Positions 8,542 through 17,954 of a stretch of DNA of 49,093 bases are shown in pieces (position 1 is the first letter of the stretch; each line of letters starts with the position of its first letter). The notes beneath the pieces are model-generated. The model saw nothing but the letters and a program-made list of their open reading frames with translations, was not told the DNA's origin and searched no databases. The DNA is from Desulfosporosinus sp. (GTDB lineage Bacteria > Bacillota > Desulfitobacteriia > Desulfitobacteriales > Desulfitobacteriaceae): NCBI GenBank assembly GCA_031292055.1, contig JARLHV010000047.1:1-49093 (forward strand), written 5' to 3'. Made by a program: the position numbers and the translations under genes.

Positions 8542-10291
8542 AAAACAAAAGTTTACAAGGCTCTTGAAGCTTAACTTGCCACATATGAAAAGAATTCTTT
8601 TGGCTTCCATATGTGTGTTGTTGGTGAATGGTGCTTTGCTCATCAAGCCATATATCCTAAAAATAGTGATCGATGACATATTGACCAAACATGTGGTGCA
8701 AAAGGGATTCTATTCGTTAACCACCCTGGGCATATTGTATTTTGTTGTGGTTGCACTCAGCGGATTTTTTGGCATTGCACAAGTGAATCTGATAAATAGA
8801 GCTGGTCAGGAAATTATGCGGGACCTCAGAGGCAAGGTTTTCCAAACAATTCAGTTGCTGCCGCTTTGGTATCTGGATAAAGTATCTTCAGGTAATCTAA
8901 TAACTAGAGCAACGAATGATATTGAATCTTTAAGCGAAATGTATACGGACGTGCTGATAAGCCTTTTTCAGGATGTGTTTTTGATTTTAGGCATTATTTT
9001 TGTGATGATTATGATTAATGTGCGGTTGGCCATCATCTCATTTTGCGTAGTTCCTGTGATGTTTTTTTTGGTTTTTCTATTAAAGACAAGAATAAAGCGA
9101 AACTTTAGAAAAATGAAAAGCCTGATCGGAAGAATCAACGGCTTTATGGCTGAAAATATTTCAGGGATGAAGTTAATTCAAATTTTTTATGGCGAAAAAG
9201 AAAAGAAAGAAGCGTTCGCAAAATTAAACAGCGAATATTTTAAAGTAACCTCTTTTCAAGTATGGATGAATAGTTTTTTAAAGCCTGCGGCAGATGTTTT
9301 TCAAAGCTTAGCTGTGGCAATCTTAATCTGGTACGGCATGGGCAAAATTGCAAATCAGACTCTTCAGATAGGCGTCCTTTATGCATTCACAACATATATA
9401 AAGCAGTTCTTTGCTCCTATCGCCGATCTTGCCGACAATTATTCAACCATTCAATCTGCGTTCGCCTCGGCGGATAGAATATTTGAATTATTAGATCAGA
9501 AAGAGAATTTGGAAGACTTGGATTCAGGAATCAGTATGGAGCATACTAAAGGAACTATAGAATTTAAAAATGTCTGGTTTTCCTATAATGATGAGGATTG
9601 GATTTTAAAAAATATCAGCTTTTCTATACATGAAGGTCAAACGGCTGCTTTTGTCGGCCAAACCGGTGCAGGTAAAACCACAATCATCAGCTTGGTCAGT
9701 GGATTTTATAAAATTCAAAAAGGTGAAATTTTGGTTGATGGCCTAAACATTAATGATATCAAAAAAAGAGATCTAAGAAAAAATATATCCGTGATATTTC
9801 AGGATGTATTCCTGTTTTCTGAGACAATCGGAAAAAATATTTCCCTAAATGATGATATCAGCAACTTCGTAATAGGGGATGCAATTAGAACTTCCTTCGC
9901 CAAAGAATTTGTAGAATTTCTCCCTGAAAAAATCAATGAGCCCGTTATGGAAAGGGGGAGTACGTTTTCCGCTGGTCAAAGGCAACTCCTTTCCTTCGCC
10001 AGAGCAATTGCTCATAATCCGGCCATCATTGTCCTAGATGAAGCCACCGCCAATATTGACACACAAACCGAAATCCTGATCCAAAAGGCAATTGAAACTA
10101 TGTCAAAAGATAGAACTACTTTAATAATCGCACATAGACTTTCCACTATAAGAAATGCCGATAAAATAATTGTTTTGAAACAAGGTGAAATTTTAGAAAT
10201 GGGTAATCATGCGAAACTGATGGAGAAGGATGGCTATTATAAAGCCATGGTTATGGAAGGAGTTAAGGAATACCATACACATATATACTGA
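8507..10291 (+). CDS. ABC exporter half-transporter, catalytic partner
   Basis: A 594-aa TMD-NBD protein. A TTG at 8486 is in frame, but AAGAAGGA at 8492-8499 points to the ATG at 8507, giving translational coupling with the upstream gene (overlap 35 nt). Six membrane helices span residues about 20-310. In the ATPase domain: Walker A FVGQTGAGKTT near 381, Q-loop VIFQDVFLF, Walker B IIVLDEATA with the canonical Glu, H-loop IIAHRLS. Its signature is TFSAGQRQ, not LSGGQ, which fits a heterodimer in which this deviant signature faces the degenerate Walker site of the partner. Together they form one inner-membrane exporter. Confidence 0.93.
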   Translation: MKSTNFNSAHLEKQKFTRLLKLNLPHMKRILLASICVLLVNGALLIKPYILKIVIDDILTKHVVQKGFYSLTTLGILYFVVVALSGFFGIAQVNLINRAGQEIMRDLRGKVFQTIQLLPLWYLDKVSSGNLITRATNDIESLSEMYTDVLISLFQDVFLILGIIFVMIMINVRLAIISFCVVPVMFFLVFLLKTRIKRNFRKMKSLIGRINGFMAENISGMKLIQIFYGEKEKKEAFAKLNSEYFKVTSFQVWMNSFLKPAADVFQSLAVAILIWYGMGKIANQTLQIGVLYAFTTYIKQFFAPIADLADNYSTIQSAFASADRIFELLDQKENLEDLDSGISMEHTKGTIEFKNVWFSYNDEDWILKNISFSIHEGQTAAFVGQTGAGKTTIISLVSGFYKIQKGEILVDGLNINDIKKRDLRKNISVIFQDVFLFSETIGKNISLNDDISNFVIGDAIRTSFAKEFVEFLPEKINEPVMERGSTFSAGQRQLLSFARAIAHNPAIIVLDEATANIDTQTEILIQKAIETMSKDRTTLIIAHRLSTIRNADKIIVLKQGEILEMGNHAKLMEKDGYYKAMVMEGVKEYHTHIY

Positions 10292-10362
10292 GAGAATGTA
10301 TTAACATTAGTAGGGTGGTTAGTCTATTGTAATAGTTGGAATATTTATAAGTATGGGCATAA

Positions 10363-10389
10363 ACCCACTATCCCTTTAGGGTAGTGGGT
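10363..10389 (+). repeat. Hairpin downstream of the ABC operon
   Basis: ACCCACTATCC (10363-10373) pairs with GGTAGTGGGT (10380-10389) around a short loop. No T tract follows, so it may protect the 3' end of the mRNA and not terminate. Confidence 0.5.
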
Positions 10390-10467
10390 AGTTCACAGGG
10401 TTTTAGCTAAATTGAATGAATATCAGGGTCGGATAAGTGAGATTTTAAAAATAACTAACATAAAACT

Positions 10468-10500
10468 AAAATCGCCCAGATAGGGTGATTTTTTGTTTTT
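10468..10500 (+). terminator. Terminator of the ABC operon
   Basis: A 10-bp stem AAAATCGCCC / GGGTGATTTT (one G-U pair) with a short loop, followed by TTGTTTTT. It ends about 200 nt after the last exporter codon. Confidence 0.85.
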
Positions 10501-10599
10501 ATAGAGATTAACAATTAAAGCACATTTCAAGGGATACTCTCTTTTTAGAATGAATGACTTCTTATTTTCCTTATTTTCTTATTAATGCCTAATGCTTAT

Positions 10600-11025
10600 T
10601 TATTTTGCAATGAGAACCAAACATTTTGCTCCTTGGAGGACTTTCCGGCTAACACTGCCTAATATGGAACCGACAATCGCCCCATAACCATGGCTCCCCA
10701 TGACGACCAAGTCAATGGTTTCATTTTCAACTTCTTGTATGATAACGTTCCCAGGGTTTCCGTGCAATTTTTTCTTTTTCAAGCTGATATCGCTAGTATC
10801 TATTCCTTCAAGTGTAGCTTTTAATGCAAGTTCGCCTTCTCGTTCAATTTGTTCCGCCGAAGCGACATAACTATCGACTTCATCAAATTCATACACTACT
10901 TGGTCGCGCATAACGAACAGAAGCTCAACTTCCGAGTTGAATTTTTGGGCAAGCTCTAATGCAATTTTCAATGCTCGTCGTGAATACTCTGAACCATCTG
11001 TTGGTACCAATATTTTTTTCAACAT
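10600..11025 (-). CDS. UspA universal stress protein, second copy
   Basis: A 141-aa Usp, alone on the minus strand. The GAGGAGG at 11031-11037 fixes the start at 11025; in-frame codons upstream are leader sequence. It has KILVPTDGSEYSRRAL, a LLFVM strand and the ATP signature VMGSHGYG-x-(IVGSILGS)-VSRKVL. It is the same length as the UspA at 1559 and about half identical by eye. Unlike that gene, no TGTGA-N6-TCACA dyad is seen upstream, though a GTAAC-N4-GTAAC repeat lies near 11064-11077 (plus strand). Confidence 0.9.
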   Translation of the reverse strand: MLKKILVPTDGSEYSRRALKIALELAQKFNSEVELLFVMRDQVVYEFDEVDSYVASAEQIEREGELALKATLEGIDTSDISLKKKKLHGNPGNVIIQEVENETIDLVVMGSHGYGAIVGSILGSVSRKVLQGAKCLVLIAK

Positions 11026-12084
11026 AAACCCCTCCTCAAACTTGTTTTGTGATTTCAAAATTACGTAACTATTGTAACACTAGGCTATAAGCTCTTTATA
11101 AATGTAGATTAGCACTATGTTTGCGAATTGTCTATAGTTATACAATATAGACATAATCAATATATTGGATGTATGGTTCGTTTTGGTTTAAGAAAAACGA
11201 GATTAGTGTAAAGCGTCATTTATTTCTTGTTAAGGATAACTATTACTATTTTACTAAAGCTATTCCGATATCTCAATTTGCTTACGCTTAAACCTAATAA
11301 TCACCAATTTTAGATGACGCTTGGTATTGGCGGTTGGCTAGATACACACTGAGTTTGCTTGTGTACCGGAATGAGGTGATTTATAAAGATAGCATATACT
11401 CACAATGAATATATGCTATCTTAAGTTGTTGATTATTATAATCATTTGTCGAAATAGTGCAAATTCCGCAAGATCGAAATTAATACAAAAAACTCCCTTC
11501 TACGCAACGTGTGAGGTCAACTGAATCAGTATACGTAAGTGCCAGAAAAACTCCAGCGAACCTATTTCCTTGGTTATTAGTTATTAAATATGTTACTAAA
11601 TTCACGTTATTGCGACTTAATGGCTAAATATTAGATGAATTAAACATATCAAATATTGATCATGGCGTTATATTCATACTATGTACAAATCGTAAATACA
11701 GTGCTAGTCTTCAACTAAAGAATATTGTTTTTTGATGTATTAAATGGAGAACTTTTGAAAGAATGTCGGAAATTTAATGGATTTGAGAACTGCAATAACT
11801 AAAATTAAGGAGGTTACATGGATGAAAAGTAGGAATGTGTCACAAGGCTATTAGTCTATTTCGAGACTCTCACTTCTTTAGAGTGGGTGTTTCTTATTCT
11901 ATTTCGGTTGGGGTAGACTCTTCCAGGAAGTTCCGATGTTCAGCTTTAGCTGCACGAGTTCGCGATTTTTACGATCCTGAATATGTGGACCGTCGCTTGT
12001 TCAGTGGAACGTCTGATCAGTCGGATCTAGAAAAGTAAAAATAAATTTAATTGGGGATATAGTGTTGATGGGGGGGAACAAAAA
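11026..12084. other. Long AT-rich intergenic region with hairpin and short leader ORFs
   Basis: No convincing gene in about 1 kb. A 13-bp perfect inverted repeat (11386-11398 with 11410-11422) has an 11-nt loop and no T tract. At 11808-11815 AAGGAGGT precedes ATG at 11818 (MDEK*) and ATG at 11822 (MKSRNVSQGY*), so a strong ribosome site now serves only peptides. An open frame 11835-12038 (67 codons) contains RDSHFFRVGVS, reminiscent of the C-terminal tails of IS200/IS605 TnpB proteins and a nearby weak hairpin; this could be a decayed insertion-sequence end, but the evidence is thin. Confidence 0.35.
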
Positions 12085-15000
12085 ATGTTAAACATAGGCA
12101 AACTTATACAAAGGCAGCCGCTGATGATAGGTCTTTTTCCTAATGGGCGACAAAGAACCGGTCTAACCCTGAAACGCTTTGATTTGTGGGTAGAAATTCT
12201 GATAAACACTGAGAAAATATTGCGCGAATTTGATCAAGTAGGAAGAACTCTGGTACCATCAGGAGAGTGGTTGTTGGATAATATATCTTTTATCAAAGAG
12301 CAAGCACTGTTTGTGCAACAAAAGTTGTCTGGTAATAATTTGCAAAAACTGCCCCGGGCGCAGAAAGAGTCTCAAGATGTACGGATTTTTGGAATCTGTC
12401 AAAAGTATCTTCGTCAAGTGGTCGGACATGTCGAAGTTCAAAAAACAGTGGATTATCTGATGGAACTTCAGACTGTAACCGTGCTTACGATAAGTGAATT
12501 ATGGGCTGTGCCCTTATTTATGAGCATTGCCTTAATTGAGAATTTGAGCATGGTTTTTATAAACGTACTGAAGCAGCAGGCGGCTTACCAACAAGCAGAA
12601 GAGTTATTTGAAACATGGAAACCTCTTCTTCGCTTGCCAAGAGAACTTAAACTGGCCTTAGAATTGGCTGATCGGACAATTGGTGACTTAGATCCTTCCC
12701 TAGTTGACTACATTGCCGCTCGTCAAAGAAATTGCGCGGAAGACACGACCTTGGTTCAAACATGGCTGGAACGCAAGGCGGAAACGATGGGTGTGACTCT
12801 GAAAAATCTAGCAGCGCGGGAACACCTGCGGCAAGCGCAGGACAATGAGACCACTAAGAATCTGATCACCAGTTTGCGGACTGTAGCACACTGGGTCTGG
12901 CAAGATCATTTTGAATCGTTATGCCACGTAGAACAAATACTCCGTCAGGACCCATTAGGTGTCTACGGTTCTATGGATTTTGCCAGTCGGAATCATATGC
13001 GCCAGGTTGTGGAGGATTCTGCCCGTCGTCTCAAAGTGTCGGAAATCCAAGTGGCTGAAACTGTGCTATCCTTGGCCTCGGAGGTCCATGGATCAGAGCA
13101 AAAGGAGGCACGGCTCCAGCATGTCGGCTATTATTTGTTAAATTTTCGAGGGCTTCAGCAACTTCACCAGGCCTTTAAGTCTCGATCATCTTGGTCGAAC
13201 CGGCTGGCATACTGGTCTAAAGAACACCCGATTGTTTTATACTTTATTTTGCTAAGCGCTTTCTTTGTTACGTTTATGCTTGGTTTTATCGGCTGGGAGC
13301 AGAAATTTAGACTTTTGAGGGTTAGCACGCTGATCATTGTAGGTTTGGCCATAGGGATACCAGCAAGTGAGTGGGCCATTACCGTCTTGCATTGGCTGAT
13401 TAATCATACTATTAAAACCCGATCTCTGCCCTGCTTAGAGTATGCCGCAGGGGTACCACAAGAGGCCTTGACGATGGTTGTTATCCCGACGATTTGGTCA
13501 AGTCCTAAGGATGTTGAGAAAATGTGCCACCATTTAGAAGTGCAGTTCTTGGCCAATCGGGATCCCAACATTCATTTCGCTATTCTGGGAGATTTCCGGG
13601 ATGCGCAGCAAGAAGAAATGAGCCAAGATCAGCAGCTTCTGAACGCAGCACGTAGTTTAATAGAACGTTTGAATGTTCAATACTCGGCAACGGAAGGCTC
13701 TACTTTTTATCTATTTCATCGCAAGCGTTTGTGGAACCCTCAAGAAGGAGTCTGGATGGGGTGGGAACGCAAACGCGGAAAGCTGATGGAGTTTAATTCT
13801 TTACTCAGAGGGAATCAAGATACCAGTTACAATGTGATTGTGGGTGATATGCTCACCCTCGGGAAAGTGCGCTATGTGCTTACTATAGACGCAGACACCG
13901 TACTACCGCGCGAAAGCGCCAAACATTTGATTGGTATGATTGCTCACCCTCTCAATGCGCCGGTGCTTAACGAAGAACAAAACAAGGTTGTGGAGGGATT
14001 TGGCCTGCTGCAACCACGCATTACAGTAAGTCATGAGAGTACAGAAAACTCGCGTTTAGCACATCTTCTGGCGGGCGAGCCGGGAATTGATCCTTACAGT
14101 TTTGCCATTTCTGACCCTTATCAAGACTTTTTCGGACATGGCATTTTTACCGGCAAAGGAATTTATGATGTTGAGGTTTTTGATAAGGTCTTGTGCGGAC
14201 GTATTCCAGAAAACGCAGTCCTCAGTCATGACCTGCTGGAAGGTGGCTTTCTTCGAGCTGGACTGGTTTCCAATGTGGAACTTATCGACGATTACCCGGC
14301 GACGTATTTATCGTATCTTAAACGCCTGCAACGTTGGGTTCGCGGCGATTGGCAGCTGTTGCGTTGGCTTTTGCCCTTGGTGCGGAGTCCTGAGGGGAAA
14401 TGGGTTCGATCGGATTTACCCATCATCACACGATTTCAGATGTCCGACAACTTACGGCGCAGTCTTCTCAGCCCGGCGCTTTGTGGGGTATTATTTTTAG
14501 GTTTAACCGTTTTGCCAGGCCGACGTGCAGGGTGGGTAGAAGTGGTTGCTTTGACGCTTTTACTACCTGTTTGGATGCATTTGGTCGGTCTCCTTAGACA
14601 GAGAGAGAGCTTTAAACAAAGTTTGCTGGTCATGGCACAAGTCACCGTTACGACTGTTATGCTACCTTTCCAAAGTACGATATTGCTTGGGGCCATTGGG
14701 CGTACGCTTTATCGCTTGCTTATTTCCAGAAAAAACCTATTGGAGTGGGTCACGGCTGCCGATGCGGAGCGAGGTACCCCCAAGTCATTAGGCGGGTTTG
14801 TCTGGTATTTTTGGCCTGGTTATATCTTAGTAACCCTCTTTTTATTAGTGACAGCCATTGCTAACCCGAGCAACTTGAAAGTTACCCTTCCCCTCAGCCT
14901 GTTCTGGTTTAGCGGACCGTTCTGGGCTTGTTGGCTTAGTAAGCCTAGAACCTTGAGAAAGCCTGTCTTCACAAATCAGGAAGAGCGAGAATTCCGTTTA

Positions 15001-16668
15001 ATTGCTAGTCAAATCTGGAATTTCTTCGAGGACTTGGTTGGACCACAGGATAATTGGCTGCCTCCGGATAACTTGCAGGTAGCCCCTTCTAATGGTGTGG
15101 CTCACCGTACATCTCCAACCAACATTGGGCTAATGATCATGGCTACAGTGGCTGCGCGAGACTTTGGCTTTTTGACCACAACGACAATGTTGGAGCGCCT
15201 TGAAAAGACGATTCTGACGGTGGAAGCGCTCCCAAAATGGCATGGACATTTGTATAATTGGTATGATACCTTAGATTTAACTCCGCTTCAACCGCGCTAT
15301 GTATCTGTAGTGGATAGCGGTAATCTGGTGGCTTATTTACTGACGGCCAAAGAAGGGATCAGTGAATGGCTGGAAAAACCGCTCGTTGATCGTAGCGCTT
15401 TACAAGGAATGTTGACTATCCTAGCAGGGGAGAAACACCCAACTCCCTTCCTGACAGATTGGCGAACGAGATTGGAAAAGTTGGCTAAAAACTTGAATTT
15501 TTCACTCTTTGAGTGGTATCGGGCGCTCTCGGATGCTGCGAGCCAAACGGTACTTCCGGACAAAGTTATGCGCAGAGTGCAGCTTGCCTTAGAAGAGTTG
15601 AATAGTTTGGTGCCAAGCTTGGCTGAAACTCAAGTCGATTTGGAAGCTCGGGAAATGAATGATATCCAAAAAGATTGGTGGGACCGAGGAAAGCGTCTGC
15701 TGGAACGTATTGAGCTCTTGATTACCGAGACTGATTTTAAACCGCTCTATGATAAAAAAGCCAGTCTATTAGCGCTAGGCTATAATGAAACAATCCAACA
15801 ACGAGAAACTACTTATTATGATCAGCTAGCGTCCGAAGCGCGGCAGGCCAGTTTTATGGGTATTGCACTGGGTCAACTTCCCTTGGCTCATTGGTTCGCT
15901 TTGGGACGTTCTTTGACTAAGGTGAATGGAACGCTGACCTTGCTTTCTTGGAGTGGGACCATGTTTGAATATTTCATGCCGGCACTTATAATGAAGAATT
16001 TTAATGATGTTCTTTGGGATAGTACCTATCATGGGGTAATCGCTAAGCAAATTGCTTATGCAAAAATCCACAGATTACCATGGGGGATCTCCGAATCAAG
16101 CTTTAATGCTTATGATTTCCAAATGAATTATCAATATCAGGCTTTTGGCGTTCCGGGCTTAGGGGTTAAACGGGGTTTGGAACAAGATCAGGTCATTGCG
16201 CCTTATGCAACCGTGCTGGCGGCCATGTTCGATCCCCAGGCCGTTATAGCTAACCTGCACCACTTAGAAACGTTAGGAGCTCGCGGTCAGTATGGCTTCT
16301 TTGAGGCGGTTGATTTTACCAAACGGCGACTGCCGATCGGTCAAAGTCACACGGTTATTAGAAGTTTCATGGCGCACCATCAGGGCATGAGCATGTTAGC
16401 CTTGGCTAATCTGCTCCACGACGGATGTAATACTCGCCGTTTTCATGCGGACGCTCGCGTACAAGCCACTGAATTGGTTTTGCAGGAGCGAATTCCTAAA
16501 TCAGTCCTGTTAACTCCAGATAGTACGCCTTTAGCCGTATCGCTTCGGCATGAGGAGCAGGAAGTAGCGCCTATTTTTACCAGCAACGACATGCCCTTGC
16601 CTGAAGCTCGAATTTTTGCCAATGGGCGGTACCGTAATTTTGTAAACGAACTATGGTGGGGAATATAG
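12085..16668 (+). CDS. Membrane glycosyltransferase-glycoamylase (NdvB-like, lacks GH94), copy 1
   Basis: A 1527-aa protein matching the N-terminal half of cyclic beta-1,2-glucan synthase. Residues 1-380 are the helical region with REFDQVGRTLVPSGEWLLDN. Membrane helices lie near 385-440. The GT84 domain (about 450-770) has D602-x-D604 (LTIDADTVLP), HDLLEGGF and R747-x2-R750-W751. More helices follow (about 785-945), then the glycoamylase-like domain (about 990-1495; SPTNIGLM, WHGHLYNWYDT, SFMAHHQGMS). Full NdvB-type enzymes continue about 1200 residues into a GH94 phosphorylase domain; here the frame ends right after PEARIFANGRY, the normal start of that part. The start has GGGGGG 5' of it. 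It may still make a glucan that cannot be trimmed or cyclised, or be a dying gene. About four fifths identical by eye to the copy at 31474. Confidence 0.85.
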   Translation: MLNIGKLIQRQPLMIGLFPNGRQRTGLTLKRFDLWVEILINTEKILREFDQVGRTLVPSGEWLLDNISFIKEQALFVQQKLSGNNLQKLPRAQKESQDVRIFGICQKYLRQVVGHVEVQKTVDYLMELQTVTVLTISELWAVPLFMSIALIENLSMVFINVLKQQAAYQQAEELFETWKPLLRLPRELKLALELADRTIGDLDPSLVDYIAARQRNCAEDTTLVQTWLERKAETMGVTLKNLAAREHLRQAQDNETTKNLITSLRTVAHWVWQDHFESLCHVEQILRQDPLGVYGSMDFASRNHMRQVVEDSARRLKVSEIQVAETVLSLASEVHGSEQKEARLQHVGYYLLNFRGLQQLHQAFKSRSSWSNRLAYWSKEHPIVLYFILLSAFFVTFMLGFIGWEQKFRLLRVSTLIIVGLAIGIPASEWAITVLHWLINHTIKTRSLPCLEYAAGVPQEALTMVVIPTIWSSPKDVEKMCHHLEVQFLANRDPNIHFAILGDFRDAQQEEMSQDQQLLNAARSLIERLNVQYSATEGSTFYLFHRKRLWNPQEGVWMGWERKRGKLMEFNSLLRGNQDTSYNVIVGDMLTLGKVRYVLTIDADTVLPRESAKHLIGMIAHPLNAPVLNEEQNKVVEGFGLLQPRITVSHESTENSRLAHLLAGEPGIDPYSFAISDPYQDFFGHGIFTGKGIYDVEVFDKVLCGRIPENAVLSHDLLEGGFLRAGLVSNVELIDDYPATYLSYLKRLQRWVRGDWQLLRWLLPLVRSPEGKWVRSDLPIITRFQMSDNLRRSLLSPALCGVLFLGLTVLPGRRAGWVEVVALTLLLPVWMHLVGLLRQRESFKQSLLVMAQVTVTTVMLPFQSTILLGAIGRTLYRLLISRKNLLEWVTAADAERGTPKSLGGFVWYFWPGYILVTLFLLVTAIANPSNLKVTLPLSLFWFSGPFWACWLSKPRTLRKPVFTNQEEREFRLIASQIWNFFEDLVGPQDNWLPPDNLQVAPSNGVAHRTSPTNIGLMIMATVAARDFGFLTTTTMLERLEKTILTVEALPKWHGHLYNWYDTLDLTPLQPRYVSVVDSGNLVAYLLTAKEGISEWLEKPLVDRSALQGMLTILAGEKHPTPFLTDWRTRLEKLAKNLNFSLFEWYRALSDAASQTVLPDKVMRRVQLALEELNSLVPSLAETQVDLEAREMNDIQKDWWDRGKRLLERIELLITETDFKPLYDKKASLLALGYNETIQQRETTYYDQLASEARQASFMGIALGQLPLAHWFALGRSLTKVNGTLTLLSWSGTMFEYFMPALIMKNFNDVLWDSTYHGVIAKQIAYAKIHRLPWGISESSFNAYDFQMNYQYQAFGVPGLGVKRGLEQDQVIAPYATVLAAMFDPQAVIANLHHLETLGARGQYGFFEAVDFTKRRLPIGQSHTVIRSFMAHHQGMSMLALANLLHDGCNTRRFHADARVQATELVLQERIPKSVLLTPDSTPLAVSLRHEEQEVAPIFTSNDMPLPEARIFANGRYRNFVNELWWGI

Positions 16669-16699
16669 CAAGGTAGCACAATGGAACAAAATTAGTTAA
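16652..16699 (+). pseudogene. Frameshifted relic of GH94 domain start
   Basis: Just after the copy 1 frame reads NGRYRNFVN, the +1 frame encodes YGGEYSKVAQWNKIS then TAA. In NdvB-type proteins NGRY...VT is followed by a G-G-x-Y-S-x-W motif at this place, so the two frames together rebuild the opening of the GH94 part. A one-base indel near 16645-16652 plus loss of everything downstream explains the early end of the gene. Confidence 0.55.
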
Positions 16700-16701
16700 G
16701 G

Positions 16702-16745
16702 GCATGCTACTAATGATGTTGCAAAATTAGTAGTATGCTTTTATG
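16702..16745 (+). terminator. Terminator after glycosyltransferase copy 1
   Basis: A 13-bp stem (16702-16714 with 16726-16738, one G-U pair), then TTTTAT. It suggests that the shortened gene keeps a functional transcript end. Confidence 0.8.
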
Positions 16746-16845
16746 CTCTGTGATAACCCATGGAATTCAGAGTTATAAAACAATAGCACCAGCGTTCTTC
16801 TAGAATACTGGCGTTATTTACGTAGTCAAATTTAAAAAAGGTAAA

Positions 16846-17709
16846 TTATTTATTGTTGGCGAATGATGTACAGAATACCTTCAGGCTATATCTTTCGATC
16901 AGAATAAAAATCGTTATACCAGAAAAATATACCATAACAGTGTAGAACAGATTCCACCCATCTTGAAAAACCAGGATGTGCAAGTTTGCAAGTATGAGTT
17001 GGCCCATAAAAGCAACAATGAAGGGTACAAGCTTCCAAAACCATTTTTTAAGAACACATACAAAGAATACTAAAATTAAAGTTTCAACTAACTGATAAGT
17101 AAAGATAAACATGGTACTTGACAAATACATATCTTGGAACCAATTTACATTATAATATTGTTTCCCTAAAAGCAGAATTATTGGAATGGGATAGTGGAGA
17201 ATGACAAACCCAACGAAGTAGAACGTACTAATTCGCAACAATCCAGGTTGCAGTTTGTTTAGCTTAGTAAACCACACTTTGGTAAAAATCTGGTAGATAA
17301 AAATTGCAAGGCCAGTCATGTAATATCTCCACCAATGATGTTCGTAGATGCCTAATTTCAAAAACAAATAGTCGAATAATAAATAGATAGCAGTAATTAA
17401 AGAAATCCATCCGTAGCCTAATGAGTACGCTGCAACCAAGATCGCTGTGCCGGGATAAAAAGTGGAGTTAAGGATAAGATGACCTAAAATGTTTTGGGCC
17501 CAAGGGCTTGCGTAGATACCAGTTTTATAAGCATAACTATTAAAGAAACCAAGTACAGTAAATTCGCCTAGCCAGGCAATACAGGTTGCAAAGAGGTAAA
17601 ATACAAGAAAAGTCGAAAGTTTAGCAATGTCTCTTTGTTTATAGATCGTAAAAGCCGCGGCTCCTACTCCGATGATAGCTGGAATTAAATACCAATAGAT
17701 ATTTGCCAT
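16846..17709 (-). CDS. Polytopic membrane protein, CBO0543-like
   Basis: A 287-aa protein made almost wholly of hydrophobic helices (about eight). AGGAGG at 17714-17719 sets the ATG at 17709; the longer in-frame reading upstream is not supported. The LGIYEHHWWRYYMT region and repeated aromatic-rich helices resemble the CBO0543 group of clostridial membrane proteins, whose role is unknown. It is divergent from the corrinoid operon, with a large imperfect inverted repeat in the shared upstream region, so the two may be regulated together. No catalytic motif is visible. Confidence 0.7.
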   Translation of the reverse strand: MANIYWYLIPAIIGVGAAAFTIYKQRDIAKLSTFLVFYLFATCIAWLGEFTVLGFFNSYAYKTGIYASPWAQNILGHLILNSTFYPGTAILVAAYSLGYGWISLITAIYLLFDYLFLKLGIYEHHWWRYYMTGLAIFIYQIFTKVWFTKLNKLQPGLLRISTFYFVGFVILHYPIPIILLLGKQYYNVNWFQDMYLSSTMFIFTYQLVETLILVFFVCVLKKWFWKLVPFIVAFMGQLILANLHILVFQDGWNLFYTVMVYFSGITIFILIERYSLKVFCTSFANNK

Positions 17710-17798
17710 AAGTACCTCCTGAAACTTGCGCCATCCATAGTGTAATATTACCAAATAAATTCAAATTTAATTAAATAACGGGTGTTATCTTTTGTTTA

Positions 17799-17861
17799 AA
17801 TCCTCATCGATAATTCTTAAATTATGATGTAAAATAATTAAGAAATTATCGATGGAGGATT
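17799..17861. promoter_or_regulatory. Imperfect inverted repeat in divergent upstream region
   Basis: 17799-17820 and 17838-17861 are inverted copies (about 22 matched bases with two single-base gaps) separated by 17 AT-rich bases. The right arm contains GGAGG followed by a two-codon ORF (MV*). It lies between the divergent membrane protein gene and the corrinoid operon. It could be an operator or an mRNA stem in the operon leader. Confidence 0.5.
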
Positions 17862-17954
17862 CTTGTATATGGTGTAGAAATGAGTAACTATTAAACAGTG
17901 TTTATCGGTAAGCTAGTGGCCGATAAAATCAACTGTTGGAAAGAAGGTGAAGTG

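Noticed and set aside
11639..11662. ATCAA...TTGAT near 11650 as an FNR box
   Set aside because: The half-sites are in the reverse order of TTGAT-N4-ATCAA and no promoter or gene follows closely.
17755..17954. Possible cobalamin riboswitch before the corrinoid operon
   Set aside because: The B12-box and the other conserved core segments are absent; only an inverted repeat is present.
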